Assembly: GCA_021732045.1 (NCBI GenBank)
Contig: JAKFWK010000004.1
Coordinates: forward strand, 95,064 to 145,557
Direction: 5' to 3'
Source of the DNA: Sulfurimonas sp.
GTDB taxonomy: Bacteria > Campylobacterota > Campylobacteria > Campylobacterales > Sulfurimonadaceae
Length of the DNA: 50,494 nucleotides
The notes under the pieces were generated by a model. That model was not told the DNA's origin, made no database searches, and was given only the letters and a program-made list of their open reading frames with translations. This document shows, in pieces, positions 16,273 to 24,162 of the stretch. The stretch's first letter is position 1. The number at the start of each line of letters is the position of its first letter. Made by a program: the position numbers and the translations under genes.

Positions 16273-19044
16273 ATGTTAAAATCACTTTATTCTGGCGTAT
16301 CTGGGCTACAATCACACCAAGTTGCGATGGATGTTGAATCAAATAATATTGCCAATGTAAACACGATAGGATTTAAGTACTCTCGTGCAAATTTCTCTGA
16401 CCTTTTAGCGCAAACAAGGGCTATTGCTACTGCTCCTCAAGGCGCTTTAGGTGGTAAAAATGCTGTTCAAGTTGGTCTTGGCTCAACCGTTAGTTCAATG
16501 ACTCGTATTTTCTCGCAAGGTTCTGTTCAAAATACCGATAAAAATACAGATATGGCGATTCAGGGTGATGGGTTTTTTATAATTTCTCCAGATGGTGGAA
16601 ATACATATAAATATACTCGTTCCGGAGATTTTAAATTTGACGCGGGTGGAAATTTTGTTGATAACAACGGTTTCATTGCTCAGGGTTGGTTGAGAGATAA
16701 GGTTACGGGAAAGGTAGATGCAACAGCGCCCATCACTAACATAAATATACCACCAGGATTAACAACTCCAGCAAATCCAACAGCCGAAGTTGTGCTAAAA
16801 GCAAACCTAAGTTCAGGTCCACTTGTAACTAGTTTTTCACCAACTTATGAAGTCCCAGCAGGACCATCACCGGCGATTCCAACGCCACCAGCAATAGATA
16901 AAAATGGGAATCCAATAGCTTCTAGCAATATGGGAGTTATGTTTAATGAGGCGGGTGAAGCGTTTAGTTTACAAGCAAATCAGGGTATCTGGGCTGCGTT
17001 TGAAAACTCTACCGTAACATCAACTGGTCCTGTGGCAACATCTGTAACTGCAGTTGGCTCAGTGTCTTCAAACTTAGTTGCACAAAATGATGCTTTGGAC
17101 ATTACAATTGATGGAGTGAATATAACTCTAGCAGACTCTGGTGTTGCAAATACGGCTGATACGAATGGTGTTAGATATGCTGCAGCAATTAACGCTCAGC
17201 TAATAGCAGCAGGTAGAACAGGAATAGCTGCTGCGTATGACTCAGGCAGCAATCAAATCACAATCTCAAATACAAACACTGCTTCAGTTGCTATGACAAT
17301 CGGCGGCGGTGATGGTGGCTTTAGTGGTTTGGTTGCCACACCAGTTATTGGTGGGAATCAACTAGATGTTTCATTTACTCTTGACAACGGAGATGTAAAA
17401 AGAATCACAACAACGGGTGGTACGGGTATAGAAAATGCTGCCCAAAATGCCGCTAGATATGTCTCGGCTATAAACGGGCAAACTTCCGTAACTGGAATCG
17501 CAGCATCGTATGATTCAGCAACAAATAGGATTGTTTTAGTAAATACAAACAGTATTGATTCGGCATCTCATAACATCAAGCTAACTGCTCTTGGAAACAC
17601 AAACAGTGGCTTTAGCATAGCAAATGATATAACCGCATATAGATATCAGTATGATCCAAGTGGTTCTATAAAAACTGCTGATACGGATAAAAAATTTACA
17701 ACAATCGCAGATCTTCGTGAAGCAATGGAGGTGCAAGCTCGTACGGTTACCGTTACTACACCAAGCGTAACATCTGCGGGTGTTATTGCTTCGGTGGCCA
17801 ATAACTCAGCTAGTTTCAATTTGGGTGGTGTAGCTATTATTATTCCAAATACTGGAGCAAATACGGCAGATGCAAATGGTGCTTACTATGAGACTCAGAT
17901 TAATGCTCAGTTAGCAACTGGTGGAGTATCTGGAATAGTAGCATCTTACAACGCTGCAACTGATACGATGGATATTATAAACTCAAATATGGGTCCGACA
18001 ACTCTCGATACAATAGTTTTGGGTGAGGCTGGACTTCTTGGATTTGCTGATCCTACCGCGATTCCAGTAGCAACACAGACTCAAAACTTAAACAATGTAG
18101 AGTTAAAAATTAACTCTCAGGGAAAATTTGAACTAACAAATCCTGGTGGAAGTGGTTTTGACTATGACATAAACCTATCAATTACTGGAATGAATGCAAA
18201 CAGCGTTGTTGGTGGCGGCATAACAGAAAACACAAGATTTACTAGGAATATGGAAGCGCTAAATTCAGTGCTACCTAATGGAACAACTGGAAAAGCATTT
18301 TCACAAAGTTTCAATGACGCAACACACTCAAGCGGTATAGATATATTTGACTCACTGGGCTCAAAGCATACTGTTAGAGTTGAGTTTAGAAAAACTTCAG
18401 TGGACTCAAGTACTGGTAGTACTTGGAGTATGCTTGTATCTGTCCCACCACCAGCAACAATCAACACAGTGTCTCCAACAAATGAGAAGATGGGTTCTGT
18501 AAGATTTAACAATGATGGTTCTTTAGCAACATATAACCCACCAAATGTCTCTTTTAGTGGAAACAACGGTTCAGCGCCACAACAGCAGGTAAATCTTAAC
18601 CTCGGAACAGCAAATGCGTTTGATGGTATGACAAGTTTTGATGCCGCGTCAGCTACTTCCGGAATAAGCCAAGATGGTTTTACTGGTGGAGATTTGATCG
18701 GAATTAGAATTGATCAAAGTGGAACTTTAGTTGGCTCATTTAGCAATGGTCGCTCTTTTGGTTTGGCACAAATGGGAATGGCGAAATTTACAAACAATGA
18801 AGGTCTAGGAACAGAGGGTGGAAATATCTTTGTACAATCCGCCAACTCAGGGGATCCAATCATCGGAACTGCCGCTACTTCTGGGCGTGGATTTATACAG
18901 TCATCGGCTCTTGAAGCGTCAAATGTTGACTTATCATCCGCTCTAACACAGCTTATTATTATTCAAAGAGGATATCAGGCAAATGGTAAAACTATTACCA
19001 CTTCTGACACGCTCTTAGAGACACTTCTAGGTATTAAACGCTAA
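16273..19044 (+). CDS. flgE: Flagellar hook protein FlgE, large form with three inserted modules
   Basis: 923 residues, about twice a typical FlgE. The N-terminus (LKSLYSGVSGLQSHQVAMD, then ESNNIANVNTIGFKYSR) and C-terminus (LSSALTQLIIIQRGYQANGK) are the paired hook helices. The middle (nt about 17040-18066) holds three divergent modules of about 100 residues, each with an NTADTNGxxYxxxINAQL-like helix and then a GI(A/V)A(A/S)Y(D/N) strand, resembling Flagellin_IN motifs. These presumably form extra surface domains on the hook. AAAAAGG precedes the ATG. Transcription probably starts at the sigma-54 promoter at 16161. Confidence 0.93.
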   Translation: MLKSLYSGVSGLQSHQVAMDVESNNIANVNTIGFKYSRANFSDLLAQTRAIATAPQGALGGKNAVQVGLGSTVSSMTRIFSQGSVQNTDKNTDMAIQGDGFFIISPDGGNTYKYTRSGDFKFDAGGNFVDNNGFIAQGWLRDKVTGKVDATAPITNINIPPGLTTPANPTAEVVLKANLSSGPLVTSFSPTYEVPAGPSPAIPTPPAIDKNGNPIASSNMGVMFNEAGEAFSLQANQGIWAAFENSTVTSTGPVATSVTAVGSVSSNLVAQNDALDITIDGVNITLADSGVANTADTNGVRYAAAINAQLIAAGRTGIAAAYDSGSNQITISNTNTASVAMTIGGGDGGFSGLVATPVIGGNQLDVSFTLDNGDVKRITTTGGTGIENAAQNAARYVSAINGQTSVTGIAASYDSATNRIVLVNTNSIDSASHNIKLTALGNTNSGFSIANDITAYRYQYDPSGSIKTADTDKKFTTIADLREAMEVQARTVTVTTPSVTSAGVIASVANNSASFNLGGVAIIIPNTGANTADANGAYYETQINAQLATGGVSGIVASYNAATDTMDIINSNMGPTTLDTIVLGEAGLLGFADPTAIPVATQTQNLNNVELKINSQGKFELTNPGGSGFDYDINLSITGMNANSVVGGGITENTRFTRNMEALNSVLPNGTTGKAFSQSFNDATHSSGIDIFDSLGSKHTVRVEFRKTSVDSSTGSTWSMLVSVPPPATINTVSPTNEKMGSVRFNNDGSLATYNPPNVSFSGNNGSAPQQQVNLNLGTANAFDGMTSFDAASATSGISQDGFTGGDLIGIRIDQSGTLVGSFSNGRSFGLAQMGMAKFTNNEGLGTEGGNIFVQSANSGDPIIGTAATSGRGFIQSSALEASNVDLSSALTQLIIIQRGYQANGKTITTSDTLLETLLGIKR

Positions 19045-19058
19045 ATTTTTAACTTTTT

Positions 19059-19081
19059 AAGCGGGGCATTTTGTCTCGCTT
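19059..19081 (+). terminator. Possible terminator hairpin after flgE
   Basis: AAGCGGGG (19059-19066) can pair with TCTCGCTT (19074-19081) around a 7-base loop, with two G-T wobbles. It starts 15 bp after the flgE stop. A T-run follows only weakly, so termination would be modest. Confidence 0.4.
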
Positions 19082-19147
19082 GTGCTATTTAACTTCCTCA
19101 TATAGTCAATTTTGATATAATTTTCCCAATTATTTCAAAGGACTCCC

Positions 19148-20311
19148 ATGCACTTTCCTGCTCCATTAAAATCGAACTCAAAAAAAATTATGCTTCTAGG
19201 TTCTGGTGAACTTGGCAAAGAGGTAGCAATCGAAGCTCAAAGACTTGGTCTTGAAGTCATAGCGGTTGATAGATACCAAAACGCTCCAGCTCATCATGTG
19301 GCTCATCGCTCTTATGTTGTAAATATGCAAGATAAAGACGCACTTTTAGAGATTATCTACCGTGAAAAACCTCACTATATTTTGCCAGAGATTGAAGCCA
19401 TAAGCATAGATGCTCTATTTGCGGCAGAAGATAAGGGCTACAATGTTATACCAAATGCCAATGCTGTTAGTAAAACAATGAATAGAAAAAATATCCGTAC
19501 ATTTGCAGCTGAGGTTTTGGAGCTAAAAACAGGGCCATATAGATTTGTAACAACACTTGAGGGCTTAAAAGAGGCTTCTGTGGAGATGGGCTTCCCATGT
19601 GTTATAAAGCCTGTTATGAGCAGTTCTGGACACGGGCAAAGCATAGCAAGAAGTGCCGAGGATATAGAAAAATCTTGGGAGATTGCAAAGGAAGCTCGTG
19701 GCGATGCAAGTGAACTTATAGTTGAGGCATTTGTGGATTTTGATTATGAGATAACTATGCTAACTGTTAGAAATGGCAAAGAGACTGTTTTTTGTGAACC
19801 AATCGGACATGAGCAGCGCGATGGTGATTATGTTTTTTCATGGCAACCGATGCAGATGAGCGAAGTTGCAAAAGAGAGAGCTCAGGATATGGCAAAAAGA
19901 ATCACTGATGGCTTAGGTGGTCGTGGTCTTTTTGGAGTTGAGCTTTTCGTTAAAGGCGATGAAGTCTATTTCTCAGAAGTTTCGCCTCGTCCTCATGATA
20001 CTGGAATGGTAACACTTATAACTCAAAGTCAGAGTGAATTTGCACTTCATCTTCGTGCAGTTTTAGGGCTTCCGCTAGGGTTTACATTTTATGGAGAGGG
20101 TGCATCTGCTGCGTTTAAATCAGAAGTCCACAACTATTCTCCTGTTGTTGAAGTTGATGAGTCTTTATTTAATGAAGATAGTTTTGTTAGAGTTTTTTCA
20201 AAACCAGAAGCTCATAAAGGTCGTCGTTTAGCTGTGGCGCTTGTGTTTGGGAAAGTGGATTTAGCACTAGCAAAAGCAAGAGAGCTGATTAAAAAAATAA
20301 AAGATATCTAA
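19148..20311 (+). CDS. purT: Formate-dependent phosphoribosylglycinamide formyltransferase PurT
   Basis: 387 residues, the usual length. The N-terminal nucleotide-binding motif is [20 protein letters not shown] (about 15-34), followed by PEIEAI, the ATP-grasp core ([15 protein letters not shown] at about 150-164) and the metal-binding segment [14 protein letters not shown]. PurT makes formyl-GAR from GAR, formate and ATP in purine synthesis, replacing the folate-dependent PurN step. A TATAAT lies at about 19114 and AAAGGA before the ATG. The fumarate-reductase-type gene starts three bases after its stop, so the two are probably co-transcribed without a clear functional link. Confidence 0.95.
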   Translation: MHFPAPLKSNSKKIMLLGSGELGKEVAIEAQRLGLEVIAVDRYQNAPAHHVAHRSYVVNMQDKDALLEIIYREKPHYILPEIEAISIDALFAAEDKGYNVIPNANAVSKTMNRKNIRTFAAEVLELKTGPYRFVTTLEGLKEASVEMGFPCVIKPVMSSSGHGQSIARSAEDIEKSWEIAKEARGDASELIVEAFVDFDYEITMLTVRNGKETVFCEPIGHEQRDGDYVFSWQPMQMSEVAKERAQDMAKRITDGLGGRGLFGVELFVKGDEVYFSEVSPRPHDTGMVTLITQSQSEFALHLRAVLGLPLGFTFYGEGASAAFKSEVHNYSPVVEVDESLFNEDSFVRVFSKPEAHKGRRLAVALVFGKVDLALAKARELIKKIKDI

Positions 20312-20314
20312 TAA

Positions 20315-21925
20315 ATGAGTAACAAAGTAATCATAATAGGAGCAGGTGGAGCGGGTTTAGTCTCTGCTATCCACGCAAAGAGTAGTGGTGCTGATGTTGT
20401 GGTTATAACAAAAGAGTACCCAACAAGAAGCCAAACTTCCATGGCGCAAGGCGGTATCAATGCTGTTTTGGGTGGTGAAAATGGTGACAGCATAGAGCTT
20501 CACATAGAAAATACTCTAAGTTCCGCCAAAAATTTAGCAAACCCTAAATCAGTAGAATTTTTATGTAAGAATGCTCCGGATGCACTCTTATGGCTCGATA
20601 GCATTGGAGTGCCTTTTAGCAGAACAAAAGATTCTAAAATTGCTCAAAGAAAACTCGGTGGAGCTTATGCAGCCAGAGCGTGTTATGCACAAGATTATAC
20701 GGGATTAAAAATTCTTCACACACTTTATGATAGATGCTTGGCGTTAGGAATTGAGTTTTTAAATGAGAGATACCTTTTGGAGATTATCACTAACAAACAA
20801 GATTCTAACAAAAGTTTTGTTTGCGGTGTTAGTGTGCTTGACAAGAGAAGTGGTGAAGTTGAAATCCATAAAAGTAGTAGTGTCATAATTGCAACTGGAG
20901 GATATAGTAGAATCTTTCACAAAAACTCAACCAACTCAGTCTCAACAACAGGTGATGGTATAGCGTCAGTCATTAGAGCTGGCGGAGTTGTTAGCGATAT
21001 GGAGTTTATACAGTTTCATCCAACAGCTCTTAAAAACTCCTCAATATTAATCTCAGAGAGTGCCAGAGGCGCTGGTGGCTATCTTTTAAACTCTAATGGA
21101 GAACGATTTACAAATGAGCTGGCACCCCGTGATGAAGTAGCTCGTGCGATTGATGATGAGATAGCAAAAGGCGGAGATGTCTTTTTAGATATTCGTCATT
21201 TAGGTTCAGAGTTCATAGAAAATGAGTTACCGCAAGAGGTAAAATTAGCAAAACTGTATGAAAACATTGATCCGATACATGAGCTAATACCAATCAAACC
21301 AGTTGCTCACTACACAATGGGTGGAATAGTAGTGGATGAGAAAGCCATGACAAATATAGATGGGCTATTTGCAGTTGGCGAGTGTGCAAACCATAGAGTT
21401 CATGGAGCAAACAGACTCGGTGGAAACTCACTTTTAGAGCTTGTTGTATTTGGTAAAGTTGCTGGAGAAAATGCGGCAAAGTATGCGAAAGAGTTTAAGG
21501 GTGAGGCAAATATTGATGAGCAAAAAAGTCTCTTTGAAGCGGAAATTGTAGAGATAATGAGCTATAAAAATGAGATAAATTTTTATACAAAGCAGGCAGA
21601 ACTTGGAGAACTTTTTTATAGATTTGTTGGTATCAAAAGGGACAAAGAGGGTCTGCAAAATGTACTTGATGTGCTTAGGGATATGAAAAAAGATTTAAAA
21701 AATATGGGTGTTGGCGATAAAGCAAAAGTTTATAACACAAACCTCATAGAGTTTTTAGAATTTAAAAATATGTTGGAGTTAAGTGAGTTGGTTTTAATCT
21801 CTGCGCTTGCGAGAGAGGAGAGCAGAGGAGCACACTTTAGGGTTGATTATCCAACGGCTAATAATGAAATGTTTTGTGCTAACACTTTTATAACAAGAGA
21901 TGGCTTGGTTAGTTATGAAAATTAA
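20315..21925 (+). CDS. Fumarate reductase/succinate dehydrogenase-type flavoprotein
   Basis: 536 residues with an N-terminal FAD motif (VIIIGAGGAGLVSA) and the catalytic set of the family: FHPTAL, LAPRDEVARAI, AHYTMGGIVVD and HGANRLGGNSLLE. It catalyses fumarate/succinate interconversion in related enzymes. Where most SdhA/FrdA have the His that binds FAD covalently (RSHT), this protein has Gln (TRSQTSMAQGG), so FAD is probably non-covalent. No Tat or other signal is seen, so it is cytoplasmic. It overlaps the iron-sulfur subunit gene by 11 bp. L-aspartate oxidase was considered, but the partner subunit argues against it. No membrane-anchor or CCG-domain subunit follows. Confidence 0.85.
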   Translation: MSNKVIIIGAGGAGLVSAIHAKSSGADVVVITKEYPTRSQTSMAQGGINAVLGGENGDSIELHIENTLSSAKNLANPKSVEFLCKNAPDALLWLDSIGVPFSRTKDSKIAQRKLGGAYAARACYAQDYTGLKILHTLYDRCLALGIEFLNERYLLEIITNKQDSNKSFVCGVSVLDKRSGEVEIHKSSSVIIATGGYSRIFHKNSTNSVSTTGDGIASVIRAGGVVSDMEFIQFHPTALKNSSILISESARGAGGYLLNSNGERFTNELAPRDEVARAIDDEIAKGGDVFLDIRHLGSEFIENELPQEVKLAKLYENIDPIHELIPIKPVAHYTMGGIVVDEKAMTNIDGLFAVGECANHRVHGANRLGGNSLLELVVFGKVAGENAAKYAKEFKGEANIDEQKSLFEAEIVEIMSYKNEINFYTKQAELGELFYRFVGIKRDKEGLQNVLDVLRDMKKDLKNMGVGDKAKVYNTNLIEFLEFKNMLELSELVLISALAREESRGAHFRVDYPTANNEMFCANTFITRDGLVSYEN

Positions 21926-22616
21926 TATACAAAGAGAGAGTGTTGTAGAGTATGAGATAGAGGCAAACAATAAAACCCTTTTAGAGATTCTGGGCGAGAT
22001 AAAAACAACGCTTGATTCATCACTCACATACAGCAGTGGATGCAGAAGCAGTGTTTGCGGAAGTTGTGCTGTTAGAGTAAATGGCAAAGAGGTTTTGGCT
22101 TGTAGCTATCATGTACAAGATGGTGATTTTGTAGAACCTATGAGAAATAGCGAAGTCATAAGAGATTTAGTTGTAAATATGGATAGAGCTTATGAGTTCA
22201 ACCAAAAAGTAAAAGCGTGGCAAAGCTCCGCATCTGAGCATATTTTACTCTCTCATGAAGATGAAAAACTAAATGAACTTCAAAGTGATTGCATCTTGTG
22301 TGGCTCATGTTATAGCGCTTGCCCAGTTTATAGCGTGAACGAAGAGTTCTTGGGACCATTCTCACTAACAAGAGTTTTGAGATATGTTAGCGACAAAAGA
22401 GAACTAAACAAAAATGAAAAAATTGACGATATACAAACAAACGGTGTTTGGGACTGCACACTCTGCAACGCCTGTACAATCGTCTGTCCACAAGGAATCT
22501 CAAGCAAAGCTGACATAGAAAAACTAAGAACAAGAAGCGTTATACAAGGCTATACGGATCCTAGCTTTAGCAGTTTTGGCAGTGGATTTAGCTTTGATGG
22601 AAGCCCTAGTTTTTAA
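21915..22616 (+). CDS. Fumarate reductase/succinate dehydrogenase-type iron-sulfur subunit
   Basis: 233 residues from the ATG at 21915. The N-terminal ferredoxin domain has CRSSVCGSCAV...LAC for a [2Fe-2S] cluster. The C-terminal domain has CILCGSCYSACP for a [4Fe-4S] cluster and CTLCNACTIVCPQGI for the third cluster. In classical SdhB/FrdB the second Cys of this last motif is missing and the cluster is [3Fe-4S]; here all four are present, so a second [4Fe-4S] is expected. Electrons should pass from a quinol or another donor to the flavoprotein. It ends with a Ser/Phe/Gly-rich tail. The nature of the redox partner is unknown. Confidence 0.88.
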   Translation: MKINIQRESVVEYEIEANNKTLLEILGEIKTTLDSSLTYSSGCRSSVCGSCAVRVNGKEVLACSYHVQDGDFVEPMRNSEVIRDLVVNMDRAYEFNQKVKAWQSSASEHILLSHEDEKLNELQSDCILCGSCYSACPVYSVNEEFLGPFSLTRVLRYVSDKRELNKNEKIDDIQTNGVWDCTLCNACTIVCPQGISSKADIEKLRTRSVIQGYTDPSFSSFGSGFSFDGSPSF

Positions 22617-22638
22617 GTTTGTTTGTTATAAAATAGAC

Positions 22639-22720
22639 TTCTTGCAAAACTAAAAAACAGGCTTGCTAAGGCTTCGCTTTGCTGCAGAATCGTTCGCTTA
22701 GTTTTTTAGTTTTGCAAGAA
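22639..22720. repeat. Perfect 20-bp inverted repeat between fumarate-reductase and yajQ genes
   Basis: The arms 22639-22658 and 22701-22720 are perfect reverse complements (left arm TTCTTGCAAAACTAAAAAAC). The 42-base spacer contains a further small CTAAG/CTTAG pair. In RNA this would form a long A/U-rich hairpin between two genes read in the same direction. It could end or attenuate transcription, stabilise one message end, or be a small repeat element. Confidence 0.85.
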
Positions 22721-22757
22721 TTTCAATAAAACAAACATAACAAAGGGAGTGTTAGCA

Positions 22758-23255
22758 ATGGCAAAAGAGTACTCATTTGACATAAGCGCAAAAATCGATA
22801 TGCAGGATTTTAAAAACGCTATAAACCTCGTTGATAAAGAGGTTGCAAACCGCTATGACTTCAAAGGAACAACTTATGAAGTTAGCTATAAAGAAAAAGA
22901 TAAGCTCTTGGTGTTAGTGGCATCAAGTGATAACAAACTAGATGCACTAAAAGATATTGTGATAGCAAAACTCCTTAAACAAAACCTTAGCTCAAAAGTT
23001 TTAGAAGAGATGAAAACCGAAAACGCCAGCGGAAACAGCAGAAAAGTTACTTTTAAAATTGTGGATTACATAGAGTCAAAAGAGGCAAAAAAGATAACAG
23101 CTGAGATAAAAAACCTGAAACTCAAGGTAAATGCCCAGATAGAGGGTGATTCTATCCGCGTAAAAGGGGCAAAAATAGATGATTTACAAAAAGTAATCTC
23201 AACCATTCGCGCTATGGAGTGGGAAGCACCACTTGTTTTTGAAAATATGAGATAA
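22758..23255 (+). CDS. yajQ: YajQ/DUF520 family nucleotide-binding protein
   Basis: 165 residues from the ATG at 22758, eight bases from GGGAG. The family signature is seen in the N-terminal AKEYSFDISAKIDMQDFKNA and NRYDFKGT, and in the closing VKGAKIDDLQKVI and PLVFENMR. YajQ-family proteins bind nucleotides, and some have been reported to bind c-di-GMP, which fits a window rich in c-di-GMP genes, but that role is not shown here. It is cytoplasmic. The next gene starts four bases after its stop. Confidence 0.93.
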   Translation: MAKEYSFDISAKIDMQDFKNAINLVDKEVANRYDFKGTTYEVSYKEKDKLLVLVASSDNKLDALKDIVIAKLLKQNLSSKVLEEMKTENASGNSRKVTFKIVDYIESKEAKKITAEIKNLKLKVNAQIEGDSIRVKGAKIDDLQKVISTIRAMEWEAPLVFENMR

Positions 23256-23259
23256 GGCA

Positions 23260-23892
23260 ATGACAAAACTAAGCATATCCGAAGCTGCACTAAAACTAGG
23301 AGTCTCAAAAGAGGCAATTTTTAACCGTATAAGAAGAGGTTCTCTTGTGAGTAGTGTAGAAAATGGTGTGAAGCTTGTCATAATCGACGATGAACAAAAA
23401 GCAGAGCAAAAAGAGACACCAAAAAGAAAAACAGCATTTAAGTCTGATGATAAATACTATATTTTCTTGGAAGAGCAAAACAGTAAACTTCAAAAAAAAG
23501 TAGAGTCTCTTGAGGTCGAAACAAGAACACTGCGAGACCAAAAAGAGCAGATGCTGATTGAGGAAAAGAGAAAGATTGAGCAGATTTATAGAGATAAAGA
23601 TGAGCAACTAAAAAATATTATAAATGCAATCTCTTCAAAGCTTATGATAGGCGAGTTTCAAGTTGAAAAAGAGATATTTGAAGCAGAGATAGATATTGAT
23701 TCTAATCAAGAAAAAGCAACCCTAGTCTCTATAAAGAAATTCATTAAAAGTAAGAACTTATCAGAAAAACAGAGCGAAAAACAAAAAGAGAAACTAAAGG
23801 CCATAGCCCCCAAAGATAAAAGATTTGTAAAACTAGAAAAAAAGTACTATTTGGATTTACAAAAATATAATTATGATGATTTGCTAATCTAA
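23260..23892 (+). CDS. HTH-like coiled-coil DNA-binding protein, function unknown
   Basis: 210 residues. The first 45 (SISEAALKLGVSKEAIFNRI, then RRGSL) look like an excisionase/MerR-type helix-turn-helix: a helix, a turn with GVS and a recognition helix. A long charged coiled coil occupies about 65-130, followed by a Lys/Glu-rich C-terminus ending in a conserved-looking KKYYLDLQKYNYDDLLI. The shape suggests a dimeric DNA-binding protein. It is co-directional with yajQ, four bases downstream, so they are likely one transcript. Confidence 0.65.
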   Translation: MTKLSISEAALKLGVSKEAIFNRIRRGSLVSSVENGVKLVIIDDEQKAEQKETPKRKTAFKSDDKYYIFLEEQNSKLQKKVESLEVETRTLRDQKEQMLIEEKRKIEQIYRDKDEQLKNIINAISSKLMIGEFQVEKEIFEAEIDIDSNQEKATLVSIKKFIKSKNLSEKQSEKQKEKLKAIAPKDKRFVKLEKKYYLDLQKYNYDDLLI

Positions 23893-23965
23893 AACAAAAT
23901 ATCTTCAAGCAAAAGAGGCAATCTTAAGAGTTTTAAAGATAAAATTCTGCCCTCATACTTAAAAT

Positions 23966-24053
23966 GGACAAATGGGAGAGCGGTCGAATCTACTACCTTG
24001 GAAAGGTAGCGTACCGAAAGGTACCGAGGGTTCAAATCCCTCTTTGTCCACCA
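23966..24053 (+). tRNA. tRNA-Ser (anticodon GGA)
   Basis: A 7-bp acceptor stem (GGACAAA/TTTGTCC), an anticodon stem CTACC/GGTAG around TTGGAAA (anticodon GGA, reading UCC/UCU), a long variable arm GTACCGAAAGGTAC typical of class II tRNAs, and a T arm GAGGG-TTCAAAT-CCCTC are all present. CCA is encoded. The discriminator base reads as A, where the E. coli serine tRNAs have G. Confidence 0.95.
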
Positions 24054-24162
24054 TAAAGCCCCCAAAAAATCCCTTATAATCATTTTTAATACAACATATT
24101 TACTTGGCATAGATCGGTAATTATATGACTATACTCGGCAAAACCTTCTATTTTGTCAAATG

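Noticed and set aside
20315..21925. L-aspartate oxidase (NadB)
   Set aside because: FHPTAL, LAPRDEVARAI and the missing FAD-linking His are NadB-like, but an overlapping three-cluster iron-sulfur subunit gene and HGANRLGGNSLLE favour the fumarate reductase/succinate dehydrogenase group.
23889..24110. Minus-strand 73-codon frame across the tRNA-Ser
   Set aside because: It is antisense to a well-formed tRNA; stable RNA genes often give such frames.
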